A stretch of DNA of 25,814 nt from Candidatus Krumholzibacteriia bacterium (GTDB lineage: Bacteria > Krumholzibacteriota > Krumholzibacteriia > LZORAL124-64-63). The DNA lies in contig JACZKN010000047.1 in assembly GCA_014859985.1 (NCBI GenBank), positions 1 to 25,814 on the forward strand, given 5' to 3'. Positions within the stretch are counted from its first letter, which is position 1. Every line of letters starts with the position of its first letter. The notes under the pieces were generated by a model. It was not told where the DNA came from. It saw only the letters and a list, made by a program, of their open reading frames with translations, and did not search any database. Of this stretch, positions 7,993-15,902 are shown in pieces. The translations under genes and the position numbers were made by a program.

Positions 7993-8943
7993 TCAATAGT
8001 CGAGCACGGGTGGCCCACTATCAGGCAGGACCTGGAAATCCAGCCTAGTCGTCTCAGGCGGAAAAGCGAACTTCTTCTGCACCATTTGGCCAAAGACAGG
8101 AATGTACTTGGCCCCACCTCCGGCCTCTCTCCACTCCAGCGAGAACAGCGTGTCTAGGCAGTGCCACTTCTCGTTCCACTCATCGCCGAAACTCTTGACG
8201 ACCTGGAGGACCGGAAGCAGGCGTAGGACCAAGTGACTCATCTCGATCGACCGATTAATGTACAGCCTCAGAAAGTGGGGGTCTTTCGTTGGTGCTAGCG
8301 GGAGTTTTCCGGTCCCGTCGAGCCAAGCGCCGAATTCGACCGAAGTGGTTACAAGAGCACCGTGTGTTTCAAAGTTCGAGTAGCGGTACCACTTCTGCAG
8401 GTCCTCGTAGTTTGCTAATCCTGAGTCTTTACCCAGCGCCCACTGTTTGACCTTGCGTGCCGAGTCCATCACGGATCTGTGCCGCGCCTTTTCTTCCTTT
8501 GCAGTCGGCGCAACACAGGCTCCCATCGGTCCACCGTGGATCTCGTGCCAGGTGAGCACATGACTCTGTAGCGCAGCGATGCCAAATGCCCAATCTCGGA
8601 CATCACGCAGCAGGCTCGCCCCGGCCATACCATATCCTGAGTAGTAGAGAATCTCGGCAGCGCGAAATCGCCTGAAGTGCGCCGCGTACCACGCCAAAAC
8701 TCCCCTGAACAGTACCGCGCGCGCAATATCAGGGGCTTCGGAAAAGCGCCTACCCGCCAAGACTAGTGTATCGACGAAGAGGCCGAGCGTTGCCTCTACC
8801 GTTTGGTTACGGTACCTAGGTTCCGCATTGACCCAAAGCTTAAACTCATTCTCTTGCTTCATGATTGGAAGCAACGATTCTCCGAGAACTCTATCGTTTC
8901 CGAACAACCGTTTAAACTCCGCCATATCGCGATCAAGCGCCAT
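7993..8943 (-). CDS. HEPN/DUF5677-like accessory protein
   Basis: A 316-aa cytosolic, mainly helical protein inserted between terS and terL, 13 nt before the terL start. It contains KWYRYSNFETHGALVT at about residues 184-199. This gives an R-x6-H motif (R186 to H193) like that of HEPN ribonucleases, in a Y-R-x-x-S context like DUF5677 proteins. The start ATG has GGGAGG seven bases upstream. Base composition is clearly lower in GC than the neighbouring terminase and recombinase genes, so it looks like transferred cargo. A defence or abortive-infection role is inference from the motif and position. It is not a normal packaging gene. Confidence 0.75.
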   Translation of the reverse strand: MALDRDMAEFKRLFGNDRVLGESLLPIMKQENEFKLWVNAEPRYRNQTVEATLGLFVDTLVLAGRRFSEAPDIARAVLFRGVLAWYAAHFRRFRAAEILYYSGYGMAGASLLRDVRDWAFGIAALQSHVLTWHEIHGGPMGACVAPTAKEEKARHRSVMDSARKVKQWALGKDSGLANYEDLQKWYRYSNFETHGALVTTSVEFGAWLDGTGKLPLAPTKDPHFLRLYINRSIEMSHLVLRLLPVLQVVKSFGDEWNEKWHCLDTLFSLEWREAGGGAKYIPVFGQMVQKKFAFPPETTRLDFQVLPDSGPPVLDY

Positions 8944-8982
8944 CCGTAACCTCCCGATTCAGGACCGATTTCGCTAAGGTCC

Positions 8983-8991
8983 ATTCTAGCA
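8983..8991 (-). promoter_or_regulatory. Extended -10 element for the 7993-8943 gene
   Basis: The minus strand reads TGCTAGAAT, an extended -10 (TGnTAGAAT). Transcription would start about 33 nt before the ATG at 8943. No good -35 is visible, as is usual for extended -10 promoters. Confidence 0.4.
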
Positions 8992-9144
8992 GAGTTCTAC
9001 CGGGGCTTCCCGTTTCGTGGGCTATCGCCTTACTATCGCCTCTAAGCGATTGCCCCAACGTCAGATATGCCTTGCCAGTGGCCAGCCCCCTACGCCTGTA
9101 TGAACCATGACCAGCAACCACCAGCACGATCGAAGGAGGACCAC

Positions 9145-10032
9145 ATGCTCGTGAACGAAGCGGTCGAACTGTTCCTGGCCGACCTCGAGGCCGAGCACCG
9201 CTCCCATCATACCGTGGCCGCGTACCGGCGCGACCTGACGGTGTTCACACGGTTTGCCGGGGACCTGGACATTACCGCCGTCACCCCGGCCACGCTCACC
9301 CGCTTCATGGCCTCTGAGAGCGTCCAGGTTGGCCCCTGTGGAACGCAGCGCGCCAAGGCCACCATCAACCGCTACCGGGTCAGCCTGAAGGCCCTGTTCG
9401 CCTGGGGCGCCGCACGGTGGCTCGTGGACAGGAACCCGACCGCGATCCTCAAATGCCGGAGGCACCGGGCCGCTCCCCCCGACGTGCTCAGCACGACCGA
9501 GATCGACCGGCTGCTCGGGTATGATTTCGCCGGGAACCAGGCCCACCGCGACCGCGCACTGCTCGCATTCATGCTCTCGACCGGCTGTCGCCTCGGGGAG
9601 ACGGTGGCATTGGACTGCCGGGACATCGACTGGGACACGGGGCGCGTGACGCTCAGATCCCCCAAGGGCGGCGAACCGGAGACCGCAGCAGCAGGTGACC
9701 AGCTGCTCGCCATGCTCCGGCCCCTCGCAGCCAGTGTCCCACCGGGACACGCGCTGTTCCGCACTGGGACAGACCGGCGGCTGTCCACCCGGCAGGTCCA
9801 GCGCATCGTCGCCCTGCGTTGTCAGGAGGCAGAAATCTGTAAACGCATGACGCCGCATACGCTTAGGCACACGTTCGCCACCCGGCTGTACAACGCGACC
9901 GGCGACTTGAGGCTCGTCCAGGTGGCACTGCGGCACGCCCACGTGACGACGGCCGAGATCTACGCCCAGGTCGATCCGGCCAGGCTCGCAGCAGCCGTCA
10001 GGAGCGCCGAAATGGCCCCAAAAACGCCGTAA
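9145..10032 (+). CDS. Tyrosine recombinase (XerC/D-like integrase)
   Basis: A 295-aa site-specific recombinase. The N-terminal SAM-like domain (VNEAVELFLADLEAEHRSH, then TVAAYRRDL) binds core DNA. The catalytic domain shows the first Arg in STGCRLGETVAL, a probable Lys at RSPKGGEPE, HTLRHTFATRL (His-x-x-Arg), LRHAHVTTAEIY and the Tyr at the end of that segment. LRHAHVTT replaces the common LGHxxxxTT. The ATG at 9145 follows GAAGGAGGACCAC, a strong ribosome site, so the 26-codon upstream extension is excluded. It is on the opposite strand to terS and terL, between them, and convergent with terS. With the HEPN-like gene it probably entered as a separate unit. Confidence 0.92.
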   Translation: MLVNEAVELFLADLEAEHRSHHTVAAYRRDLTVFTRFAGDLDITAVTPATLTRFMASESVQVGPCGTQRAKATINRYRVSLKALFAWGAARWLVDRNPTAILKCRRHRAAPPDVLSTTEIDRLLGYDFAGNQAHRDRALLAFMLSTGCRLGETVALDCRDIDWDTGRVTLRSPKGGEPETAAAGDQLLAMLRPLAASVPPGHALFRTGTDRRLSTRQVQRIVALRCQEAEICKRMTPHTLRHTFATRLYNATGDLRLVQVALRHAHVTTAEIYAQVDPARLAAAVRSAEMAPKTP

Positions 10033-10073
10033 CACGTTGCAGGGCATATATCTCCCAGTATGCGACCTTCGCG

Positions 10074-10203
10074 CGAAAAACCGGGGAATCCGCGGGGCGA
10101 AATGGCCACTTCCCGATTCCCGGGAATGAGGCATATCGTCTGATTTCAAGAACATACGGCATCGCCTCGATTCCCGAACCGTGGCCCAATCCCCGGTTTT
10201 CGG
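10074..10203. repeat. Cluster of GATTCCC/GGGAATC repeats between integrase and terS
   Basis: The 130-base convergent intergenic region has four copies of a short motif: GGGGAATC (10083-10090), a perfect palindrome ATTCCCGGGAAT inside 10115-10127, GATTCCCG (10169-10176) and AATCCCCGG (10188-10196). The outer copies form a long inverted repeat, CGAAAAACCGGGGA at 10074-10087 against TCCCCGGTTTTCG, differing by one base. It directly follows the integrase stop and ends next to the terS stop. Likely uses are recombinase arm/att sites, a terminase recognition site or a bidirectional terminator. The sequence does not decide. Confidence 0.5.
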
Positions 10204-10204
10204 T

Positions 10205-10750
10205 TTAGCCCTCCACCACGTACCGAAACGGCGCCTGGTTGACCCGATTCGCGAACTCGTCCGCGAACGCCTTCGCCAGCCGCTTGTCCATCCGGCCCGC
10301 GTCGATCAGGGCCTTGATCACGTCCGCGACCACGATCTCCAGCACTTGGACGTTGGCCTGCATCAGCGCCCTGACCTCCCGGACCTCAGTCGGCTCGCCG
10401 CGCACCAGGCGCTCGCCCTTGATCCCGGAGTCGATCATGGCCGCGGCCTCAGCCGCCGTCTTCGGGTCCAGGGACCGGAGGGCCTGCACGCCCTTGGTCT
10501 GCATCAGCTGGTACTCTTTGAGGTGCCTGCTGTTGGACTCGGACAGGGTCTCGGACACCGCCCGGGTGATCTTCTCCTCGGTCAGCCGCTGGATGTGTTC
10601 GCGCTCCTCCTCCCAGCCCTCGGCCCGCCGCCACTCGCCAATGGTCTCCGCCCGCTGGATGCCCAGCCGGTCGGCGATCTGCTGGTCGGTCCCGGCCCCG
10701 GTGATCCAGAGGATCTTGGCCTGCAGCTTCACGTCCTGGGGGTAGGCCAT
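10205..10750 (-). CDS. terS: Phage terminase small subunit
   Basis: A 181-aa DNA-recognition subunit for packaging. The N-terminus (DVKLQAKILWITGAGTDQQI, then ADRLGI and GEWRRAEGW) is the helix-turn-helix typical of small terminases. The rest is helical, with a long middle (EEREHIQRLTEEKITRAVSE) for oligomerisation. The ATG at 10750 overlaps the methyltransferase stop by one base (TGATG), which argues against the longer frame to 10807. It lies in one minus-strand operon with the ParB-methyltransferase. Its expected downstream partner terL is displaced by the integrase and HEPN-like genes. Confidence 0.82.
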   Translation of the reverse strand: MAYPQDVKLQAKILWITGAGTDQQIADRLGIQRAETIGEWRRAEGWEEEREHIQRLTEEKITRAVSETLSESNSRHLKEYQLMQTKGVQALRSLDPKTAAEAAAMIDSGIKGERLVRGEPTEVREVRALMQANVQVLEIVVADVIKALIDAGRMDKRLAKAFADEFANRVNQAPFRYVVEG

Positions 10751-12057
10751 CACTCGACCTCCTGGGCCGGAACCCTGATGGCCGTCTGGCCGGTGTAGAG
10801 CTCCCACCGCTTGACGATCACGTCGCAGAACTGCGGCATGCGCTCGACGGCGAAGCAGCGGCGGTCCAGGCGCTCGGCGGCGATGACCTGGCTGCCGGAC
10901 CCCGCGAACGTCTCCAGGCAGATGGCGCCCGGGCGGGTGTGCTTGAGCATGGGTAACTCAAATAGGCGGACCGGCTTCTGGGTTGGGTGGATGCCAGCGG
11001 TGCATCGTCCTTTCCCCTCCCAATCGACCTCCCAGCAGTTGGAATGCTCGTCCGGCACCGGCAGCGCAGCCGGCTTGTGGCCCTGCTGCCAGCCCATCAA
11101 GCAGGGCTCCGTCCTGTAGTTCCACATCGCAAAGCCCAGGACGTGGGTGGGCTTCACCCAGGTGATAGTCTGGTGGTAGCGGATGCCGGTGATCTCCCAG
11201 GCCCGCAGGAACGAGGCGGCCGTCGCCGACGCATGCCAGCAGTACCAGGCACCATCCTGGTTGACGTGGCCCTTGGCATTCAGGAACACGCGCTCCAGGA
11301 GCCCCTCGAACTGCTCGCGGTCCGCGAAATGATCCCACGCGTCGTGGTCGTGGTAGTCGCCGCTCCAGTCCCGATTCTGGCTGCCAGGCGCGCGGCCGCG
11401 GTCCTTGTCCCGCTGGTTCTGCGGATGGGCCGTGCCGTCGTACCCCACGCCGTAGGGCGGGTCGGTGGCGTACAGCTGCGCCTTCTGCCCGTCCATCAGC
11501 CGCTCGAGGACCGCCGGCTCGCCGCTGTCGCCGCAGACGAGCCGGTGGCGGCCCAGGACCCAGAGGTCACCCAGCTGGGTGATCGGCGTCTCGGGGGCCT
11601 CGGGGACCTCGTCCGGGTCGGTCGCGCCCTCGTTGGGCTTGAGGTCGGCCAACAGCGCACGGGTCTGTTCGGCCAGGTCGTCGAAGCGGAGCAGGTCGCT
11701 TAGCTCGGGCATGGCGGCGTTGATCTCGGCCAGGAGCTTGTGGAGGTCGGCCGTGAACTCGCCAGCGATGGCCGGGTTGTTCAGCGCGATGTTGAGGGCC
11801 TTCTCCTCGGTCTCGTCCAGGTCGACGACGACCACCTGGGTCTCCGTCTCGCCCATCCCCTGCAGCACCTTCAGGCGCTGGTGGCCGCCGACGACCTTGC
11901 CGGTGCGCTTGTTCCAGACGATGGGCTCGACCAGGCCGAACCGCTCGACGCTGTTGCGCAGGCCGGCCAGGGCGGTCGCGGAGATGGTCCTGGGGTTGTA
12001 GGGCGCGGGGTCCAGGTCGGCCAGGGTCTTGGTCTCGATCTGCAGGTTGGTGGGCAT
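10750..12057 (-). CDS. ParB-like nuclease domain fused to DNA methyltransferase
   Basis: A 435-aa fusion. Residues 1-100 form a ParB/Srx domain (LADLDPAPYNPRTIS, FGLVEPIVW, KVVGGHQRLKVL). Residues 185-425 are an amino-methyltransferase: ATDPPYGVGYDG (motif IV) comes before LETFAGSGSQVIAAERL (motif I), the order of beta-class N4/N6 enzymes. Such ParB-MTase fusions are common phage and mobile-element enzymes that modify their own DNA. HPTQKPVRLFELPM is the usual motif X region. The ATG at 12057 has AAGGAG upstream, and that site lies within a long inverted repeat (12058-12108). It starts the terS operon and is divergent from the 12198 gene. Confidence 0.92.
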   Translation of the reverse strand: MPTNLQIETKTLADLDPAPYNPRTISATALAGLRNSVERFGLVEPIVWNKRTGKVVGGHQRLKVLQGMGETETQVVVVDLDETEEKALNIALNNPAIAGEFTADLHKLLAEINAAMPELSDLLRFDDLAEQTRALLADLKPNEGATDPDEVPEAPETPITQLGDLWVLGRHRLVCGDSGEPAVLERLMDGQKAQLYATDPPYGVGYDGTAHPQNQRDKDRGRAPGSQNRDWSGDYHDHDAWDHFADREQFEGLLERVFLNAKGHVNQDGAWYCWHASATAASFLRAWEITGIRYHQTITWVKPTHVLGFAMWNYRTEPCLMGWQQGHKPAALPVPDEHSNCWEVDWEGKGRCTAGIHPTQKPVRLFELPMLKHTRPGAICLETFAGSGSQVIAAERLDRRCFAVERMPQFCDVIVKRWELYTGQTAIRVPAQEVE

Positions 12058-12108
12058 TGCAACGCTCCTTGGGGCGGGACCACTGTGGGGTTCCCAAGGC
12101 GCGTTGCA
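12058..12108 (-). promoter_or_regulatory. Inverted repeat enclosing the ribosome site of the methyltransferase gene
   Basis: TGCAACGCTCCTTGG (12058-12072) pairs with CCAAGGCGCGTTGCA (12094-12108), 14 of 15 positions. In the minus-strand message the 3' arm contains the AAGGAG ribosome site directly before the ATG, so the hairpin would hide it. It could equally be a DNA operator bound by the ParB domain or another regulator. Confidence 0.6.
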
Positions 12109-12140
12109 GGCGAGTTGGCACGGAAGAATTGAAGGCGGGT

Positions 12141-12170
12141 TTGCTAGTCGACCAGAGTATAGGGTAGAAT
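12141..12170 (+). promoter_or_regulatory. Promoter of the 12198 gene
   Basis: TTGCTA at 12141-12146 and TAGAAT at 12165-12170 are separated by 18 bases. Start of transcription would be near 12177, about 20 nt before the TTG start. AAGGAGGA follows at 12183-12190. Confidence 0.5.
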
Positions 12171-12197
12171 CCTGGGAATCACAAGGAGGACCCGCTT

Positions 12198-13085
12198 TTG
12201 AACGAGCCCAGCCCCGAAGACAAACGTCTCGGCGAGATCATTGAAGCTTTCAACGACCTGCATCTCAAGTATGGCGCAGATGCCGATAGGTTTATTGACT
12301 ACGGGGCAATGTTTCGCAGCCGACGAATCGTGGAGCATTGTCGGCGCTCAGTCGAGAATGGCATTTCCCGGCGCTATCTTCCCGGTTTTTCATTCAGAGA
12401 TACTGATCACGCCCGCTGGCATTTCAACAATCGCGACAAGTTGCCGTTCTGGATCATGGATGTCGATTACGGCGAGGAATACTGGGATGAGAACTGGATT
12501 CGATCAATCTTTGTCCCGTCGTACAAGCACTACTGCTACGAGGTAGCGTACGCACTTCAACGATATGACCAAAGCACTGCAGAAGCGGTCAAGGAATTCG
12601 CGCGGGTCAAGGAAACTGGTGATAAGGCCGCCGTAAATAGGATTTCCCAGTTTCTGCTGTTTCGCCGGGCTGGCAGAAACCTACCACCTGGACCGATCAA
12701 TGCCCCTGGCGGCTTGATGGCCATGAGTCCCTGGACGGAGCGCCTCACTAAGCTCTTTCCCGAAGAGGTTCTCCCGACTACTGATCGTTCATTGCGGCGC
12801 TGGCCCTTTCAAGCAGTGGAGGGGCGGAGAACACGAGCACGCCGCAAGCCGCCGTCTGGATGGTACATCGACTATTTGTGCTACTTCGGCGACATCCCAT
12901 GCCCGGACGTACAAGACCCCGACGTTTGGTCGGAGAAATTCCATGACTACATTGAATCCTGGAAATGGGCCCCGATCGAAGGGTGCCCCGACCCCCAGCG
13001 CAAATCCATCTCTTTTAGGTCCGTCGCTTCTGCGGATCTCTGGAACGCCTCGGCCGTGAGGACACGGTACAAATACGACGACTGA
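12198..13085 (+). CDS. Cargo protein of unknown function
   Basis: A 295-aa protein I do not recognise. It starts at TTG with AAGGAGGA eight bases upstream, a strong site that decides the start. It is rich in Trp, Tyr and Arg, has no signal peptide or membrane segment and no motif I can name. It contains RSRRIVEHCRRSVENG, then YGEEYWDENWIRSIFVPSYK (about 92-111) and a basic stretch RRTRARRKPPSGW (about 210). GC is lower than in the methyltransferase and primase genes it separates. Like the HEPN-like gene it seems a recent addition, with its own promoter. Defence cargo is a reasonable guess from position only. Confidence 0.7.
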   Translation: MNEPSPEDKRLGEIIEAFNDLHLKYGADADRFIDYGAMFRSRRIVEHCRRSVENGISRRYLPGFSFRDTDHARWHFNNRDKLPFWIMDVDYGEEYWDENWIRSIFVPSYKHYCYEVAYALQRYDQSTAEAVKEFARVKETGDKAAVNRISQFLLFRRAGRNLPPGPINAPGGLMAMSPWTERLTKLFPEEVLPTTDRSLRRWPFQAVEGRRTRARRKPPSGWYIDYLCYFGDIPCPDVQDPDVWSEKFHDYIESWKWAPIEGCPDPQRKSISFRSVASADLWNASAVRTRYKYDD

Positions 13086-13231
13086 TTCCCCTGCTCCCGC
13101 CGGCCACGGACATTTCCCCGTAAGTCCGTAGTTACCGTTATATGGCAATAGGTTAGCGCGCCCCATCCACGTACAGTGTCGGCGTAGAACGCCTTTGACC
13201 TGTGTGGATGTTCATGCAAGGGGCACGAGCC

Positions 13232-15274
13232 GTGACGGAGCGCAATACGATCTCCAAGGAAACCCAAGAGGAGGCCCACCGGCTACTCAACCTCGGATAT
13301 ACCCCGCTTCCTGCAATCGCCGAGAAGAAGCGGCCACCGTTCTCTTGGAAGAAGTACCAGACGGCCCCTCCCACCCACGCGGAACTCGACGCCCTGTTTG
13401 ATCGCGTCCCCTCGGCTACTGCACTGGGGCACATTCCCACGGGAATCGTCATTGTCGACCGAGACGTGCTGAAAGATGGCTCTCCCAATCCGTTTCCCGA
13501 AGACCCGGAGATGCGACGGGAGCTCCTCGCTGCGCCTACTGTGATCACCGCAGGGGGTGGTACGCAATCCTACTTCCGCCTTCCTCCGGGGATTACAGCT
13601 AAGAACTGGGTTGGAAAAGTAGCGGAGGGAGTCGACATTCGCACAACTGGCGGATTCGCAATGCTCCCGCCAACCGTAAGGAACGGCAAGTCGTATTCTT
13701 GGCAAGGCGGTCTCGTCTTGAACGTGCCGCCGGAAGGCCTCCCGCTGCTTCCCAGTTTCATCATCGAGCGATTTCCGAAGACTACTAGTAACGGTAAGGC
13801 CCAACCGATCTCGGATTCCGAAGTGATCCCTGAAGGCCGGCGCGATGACACCTTATTTCGATTGGCGTGCAGGTGGCGTGGCCAAGGCCACAGTGAATCC
13901 GAGATTCTGGCATTGGCGACCTTGCACAATGCTGAGCGCTGCGTACCAAGTCTCGACGATAGTCAAGTTCTGAAGATCGCGAAGAGCGCCGCGAAGTACG
14001 AGCCGAATCGCGCCCCTGAATCTACCGTCGACCACCCCGACCCCGGCCCTCTTCCGGACCGCCTGCTCACAATTCCGGGATTCATCGCGGACGTGATGGA
14101 AGTCACGCTGTCCACGGCGCCTCGGCCCAACCGACCACTCGCGTTTGCTGGTGCCCTGACCCTGCTTGCCACTCTGGCTGGGCGGAAGGTCAGAACCGAG
14201 AGCGACCTGCGCACTAACATCTACATGGTCGGCATCGGCCCGTCCGGCATCGGGAAGGACCATCCCCGCAAGATCAACAAGCAGATCATGTTTGAACTGG
14301 GGCTGGAGGACGCACTCATCGGATCGATCGCCTCAGGGCAGGCGCTCGAGGACGCTGTTGTCGATCAGCCTTCGTGCCTCGCTCTTACCGACGAGATCGA
14401 TGAACTCCTTATGGCCATCCGCCGCGACAAGTCCGGCACCCGCCAGAATCTCCCCAAGGTTCTCATGGAGCTCTTTACATCAGCATCGGTGCTCTACCAA
14501 GCTCGAATCAAAGCGAACGCCGAGCGACGGCGAATCAACCAGCCCAACGTGTCGCTGTTTGGCACCGCTGTGCCCGAACGCTTCTACGAGTCGATTTCAG
14601 CGCGGATGATGGACGATGGATTCCTGGGACGCACCCTCATCGTGGAGGCGGGAGACTACGGCCGCCGCCAAATGGGCGGTCCCATTGTACTGTCGGACAG
14701 CGTGCTTCAGGCGGCCCGGTACTGGGTCGATGCGGCGAACTTCCCGAACTGGAGCAACGACTACCCGAGACCCCGGACCGTAACGTCCGACCGGGAAGCC
14801 ACTGCCGTGCTTGAACAGGCTGCCGATGATTTCGACGAGGCCAGGAGCCGAGCGCACGCTGCCGGAGACAGTGCATCAGTCTCGATTTGGTCGCGCGCCT
14901 GGGAGCACGCCTCCAAAATCTCACTCCTCTACGCCATCAGCGAGAACCACGAATCTCCCGTGATCACCCGCAGCGCGGCCCTATGGGCAGTCGAGTTTGC
15001 CGGCCATCACGCACGCCGGCTGATCGCCACGGTCCATGGGCGGGTAGCCGAGAATGAGTTCCATGCTCTCCTGATCAAGGCCAAGACCAAGCTGGCGGCC
15101 GCCCCAAGCCGCACCATGACCAGGAGCAGGCTGCTAAAGAACATGCATGTCAGTGCCCGCGACTTGGACCAAGTCGTCACCGTGCTCAATGACAGCGGCG
15201 ATATCGAGGTCGTCGACGGCGATCCAACTGCTCCCAACCAGCGGGGGGCTCGCTACAGGTTGGTGGCAGAATGA
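13232..15274 (+). CDS. Bifunctional primase-polymerase/helicase-like replication protein
   Basis: A 680-aa replication protein. Residues 1-190 are a prim-pol domain (LLNLGYTPLPAI at the start, TGIVIVDRDV with acidic residues, and AGGGTQSYFRLPP). Next is a PriCT-like helical part (GRRDDTLFRLACRWRGQGHS). The C-terminal half is DUF3987-like with Walker A GIGPSGIGKDHPR and Walker B SCLALTDEIDELL, then NVSLFGTAVPERFYE. This combination starts replication in phages and integrative elements. The frame opens at 13202, but the GTG at 13232 has AAGGGG about eight bases upstream and starts a better N-terminus. An origin-like region follows directly downstream. Confidence 0.85.
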   Translation: MTERNTISKETQEEAHRLLNLGYTPLPAIAEKKRPPFSWKKYQTAPPTHAELDALFDRVPSATALGHIPTGIVIVDRDVLKDGSPNPFPEDPEMRRELLAAPTVITAGGGTQSYFRLPPGITAKNWVGKVAEGVDIRTTGGFAMLPPTVRNGKSYSWQGGLVLNVPPEGLPLLPSFIIERFPKTTSNGKAQPISDSEVIPEGRRDDTLFRLACRWRGQGHSESEILALATLHNAERCVPSLDDSQVLKIAKSAAKYEPNRAPESTVDHPDPGPLPDRLLTIPGFIADVMEVTLSTAPRPNRPLAFAGALTLLATLAGRKVRTESDLRTNIYMVGIGPSGIGKDHPRKINKQIMFELGLEDALIGSIASGQALEDAVVDQPSCLALTDEIDELLMAIRRDKSGTRQNLPKVLMELFTSASVLYQARIKANAERRRINQPNVSLFGTAVPERFYESISARMMDDGFLGRTLIVEAGDYGRRQMGGPIVLSDSVLQAARYWVDAANFPNWSNDYPRPRTVTSDREATAVLEQAADDFDEARSRAHAAGDSASVSIWSRAWEHASKISLLYAISENHESPVITRSAALWAVEFAGHHARRLIATVHGRVAENEFHALLIKAKTKLAAAPSRTMTRSRLLKNMHVSARDLDQVVTVLNDSGDIEVVDGDPTAPNQRGARYRLVAE

Positions 15275-15584
15275 AAGCCCGAGGGTTCGCACGACGCACT
15301 TCCGTTCGCAGGCCCTGCGGAATCCGCGTGTGCGAAACGGCGAACTTCGGCGGGCAGGCGGAATCTTGGAAGTATAATAGGAATAGAGAGTTATTTCTTT
15401 CTTACCTCTCTTTCGCCAATTCGCACACCCTTCACGATTTCTATTTTTCGGACGTGTATTTGATCTCCCAACTCCCCGCGCGCGTTCGCGCGCGAATCTG
15501 CGAATCCTACCCGCGACAGCCTCGTGGCCAACGCTACCGATCTCAGCACGCGAGAACAGGCCCCCCGAGTGGAAAGGAACTCCG
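15275..15584. other. Origin-like intergenic region with TTCGCA/TGCGAA repeats
   Basis: This 310-base gap separates the primase-helicase from the SpoVG operon. It holds copies of TTCGCA or TGCGAA at 15286, 15305, 15331, 15420 and 15499. TTCGCACAC (15420-15428) is the exact inverse of GTGTGCGAA (15328-15336). Between them is an AT-rich segment (15371-15402, with TATAAT at 15373). At 15479-15494 lies a GC hairpin with a TTCG loop. Repeats plus an AT-rich tract beside a replication gene fit an origin. The same region must also carry the promoter of the operon downstream, for which TATAAT is a candidate without a clear -35. Confidence 0.5.
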
Positions 15585-15902
15585 ATGAACCGCGAGAAGC
15601 AGAATATCCCGATCACCGACGTGAGGGTCCGCTTGGTCGACAACGGCACCGACGCCCTCGTGGCCTGGGCGTCCTGCGTTGTCTCGGGCGCGATCAAGCT
15701 GGATAACATCGCCATCCGCCGCGGCTATGACGGCGGCTTGTTCCTCACGTACCCCAACAAGCGCACCGGCCCCGGCGACAAGAGCTATCCCTACTTCCAC
15801 CCGGTATCCGCAGAAGCCGCGGAAGCCGTCCAGAACGCTGTCCTGGCTCGCCTGGCCGCCCTCGCCCGCGCGGCCGAGGCCGGCGCCGCGGGGGCTGAGT
15901 GA
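15585..15902 (+). CDS. SpoVG-like protein
   Basis: A 105-aa member of the SpoVG family, small regulators that bind nucleic acid. The order ITDVRVRLVDNG, a short beta strand, DNIAIRRGYDGGLFLTYPNK (VIEGxxGLFIAMPSK in Bacillus SpoVG), then YFHPVSAEAAEAVQNAVL follows the family along its whole length. The ATG has AAAGGAAC eight bases upstream. It is first in a plus-strand operon leading to the serine recombinase and ends in a 4-nt overlap (GTGA) with the next frame. SpoVG-like genes occur in mobile elements, so a role in regulating this element is likely but not shown. Confidence 0.82.
   Translation: MNREKQNIPITDVRVRLVDNGTDALVAWASCVVSGAIKLDNIAIRRGYDGGLFLTYPNKRTGPGDKSYPYFHPVSAEAAEAVQNAVLARLAALARAAEAGAAGAE

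Noticed and set aside
7980..8117. N-terminal extension of the large terminase
   Set aside because: It overlaps the coding end of the HEPN-like gene in another frame, and the GTG at 7979 has a proper ribosome site.
9061..10155. Long minus-strand frame of 364 codons
   Set aside because: It is antisense to the tyrosine recombinase, which has all catalytic motifs and a strong ribosome site.
5609..10203. CCAATCCCCGG shared at 5609 and 10187 as possible att sites
   Set aside because: An 11-base match is expected many times by chance in a window of this size, and neither copy lies at a clear boundary.
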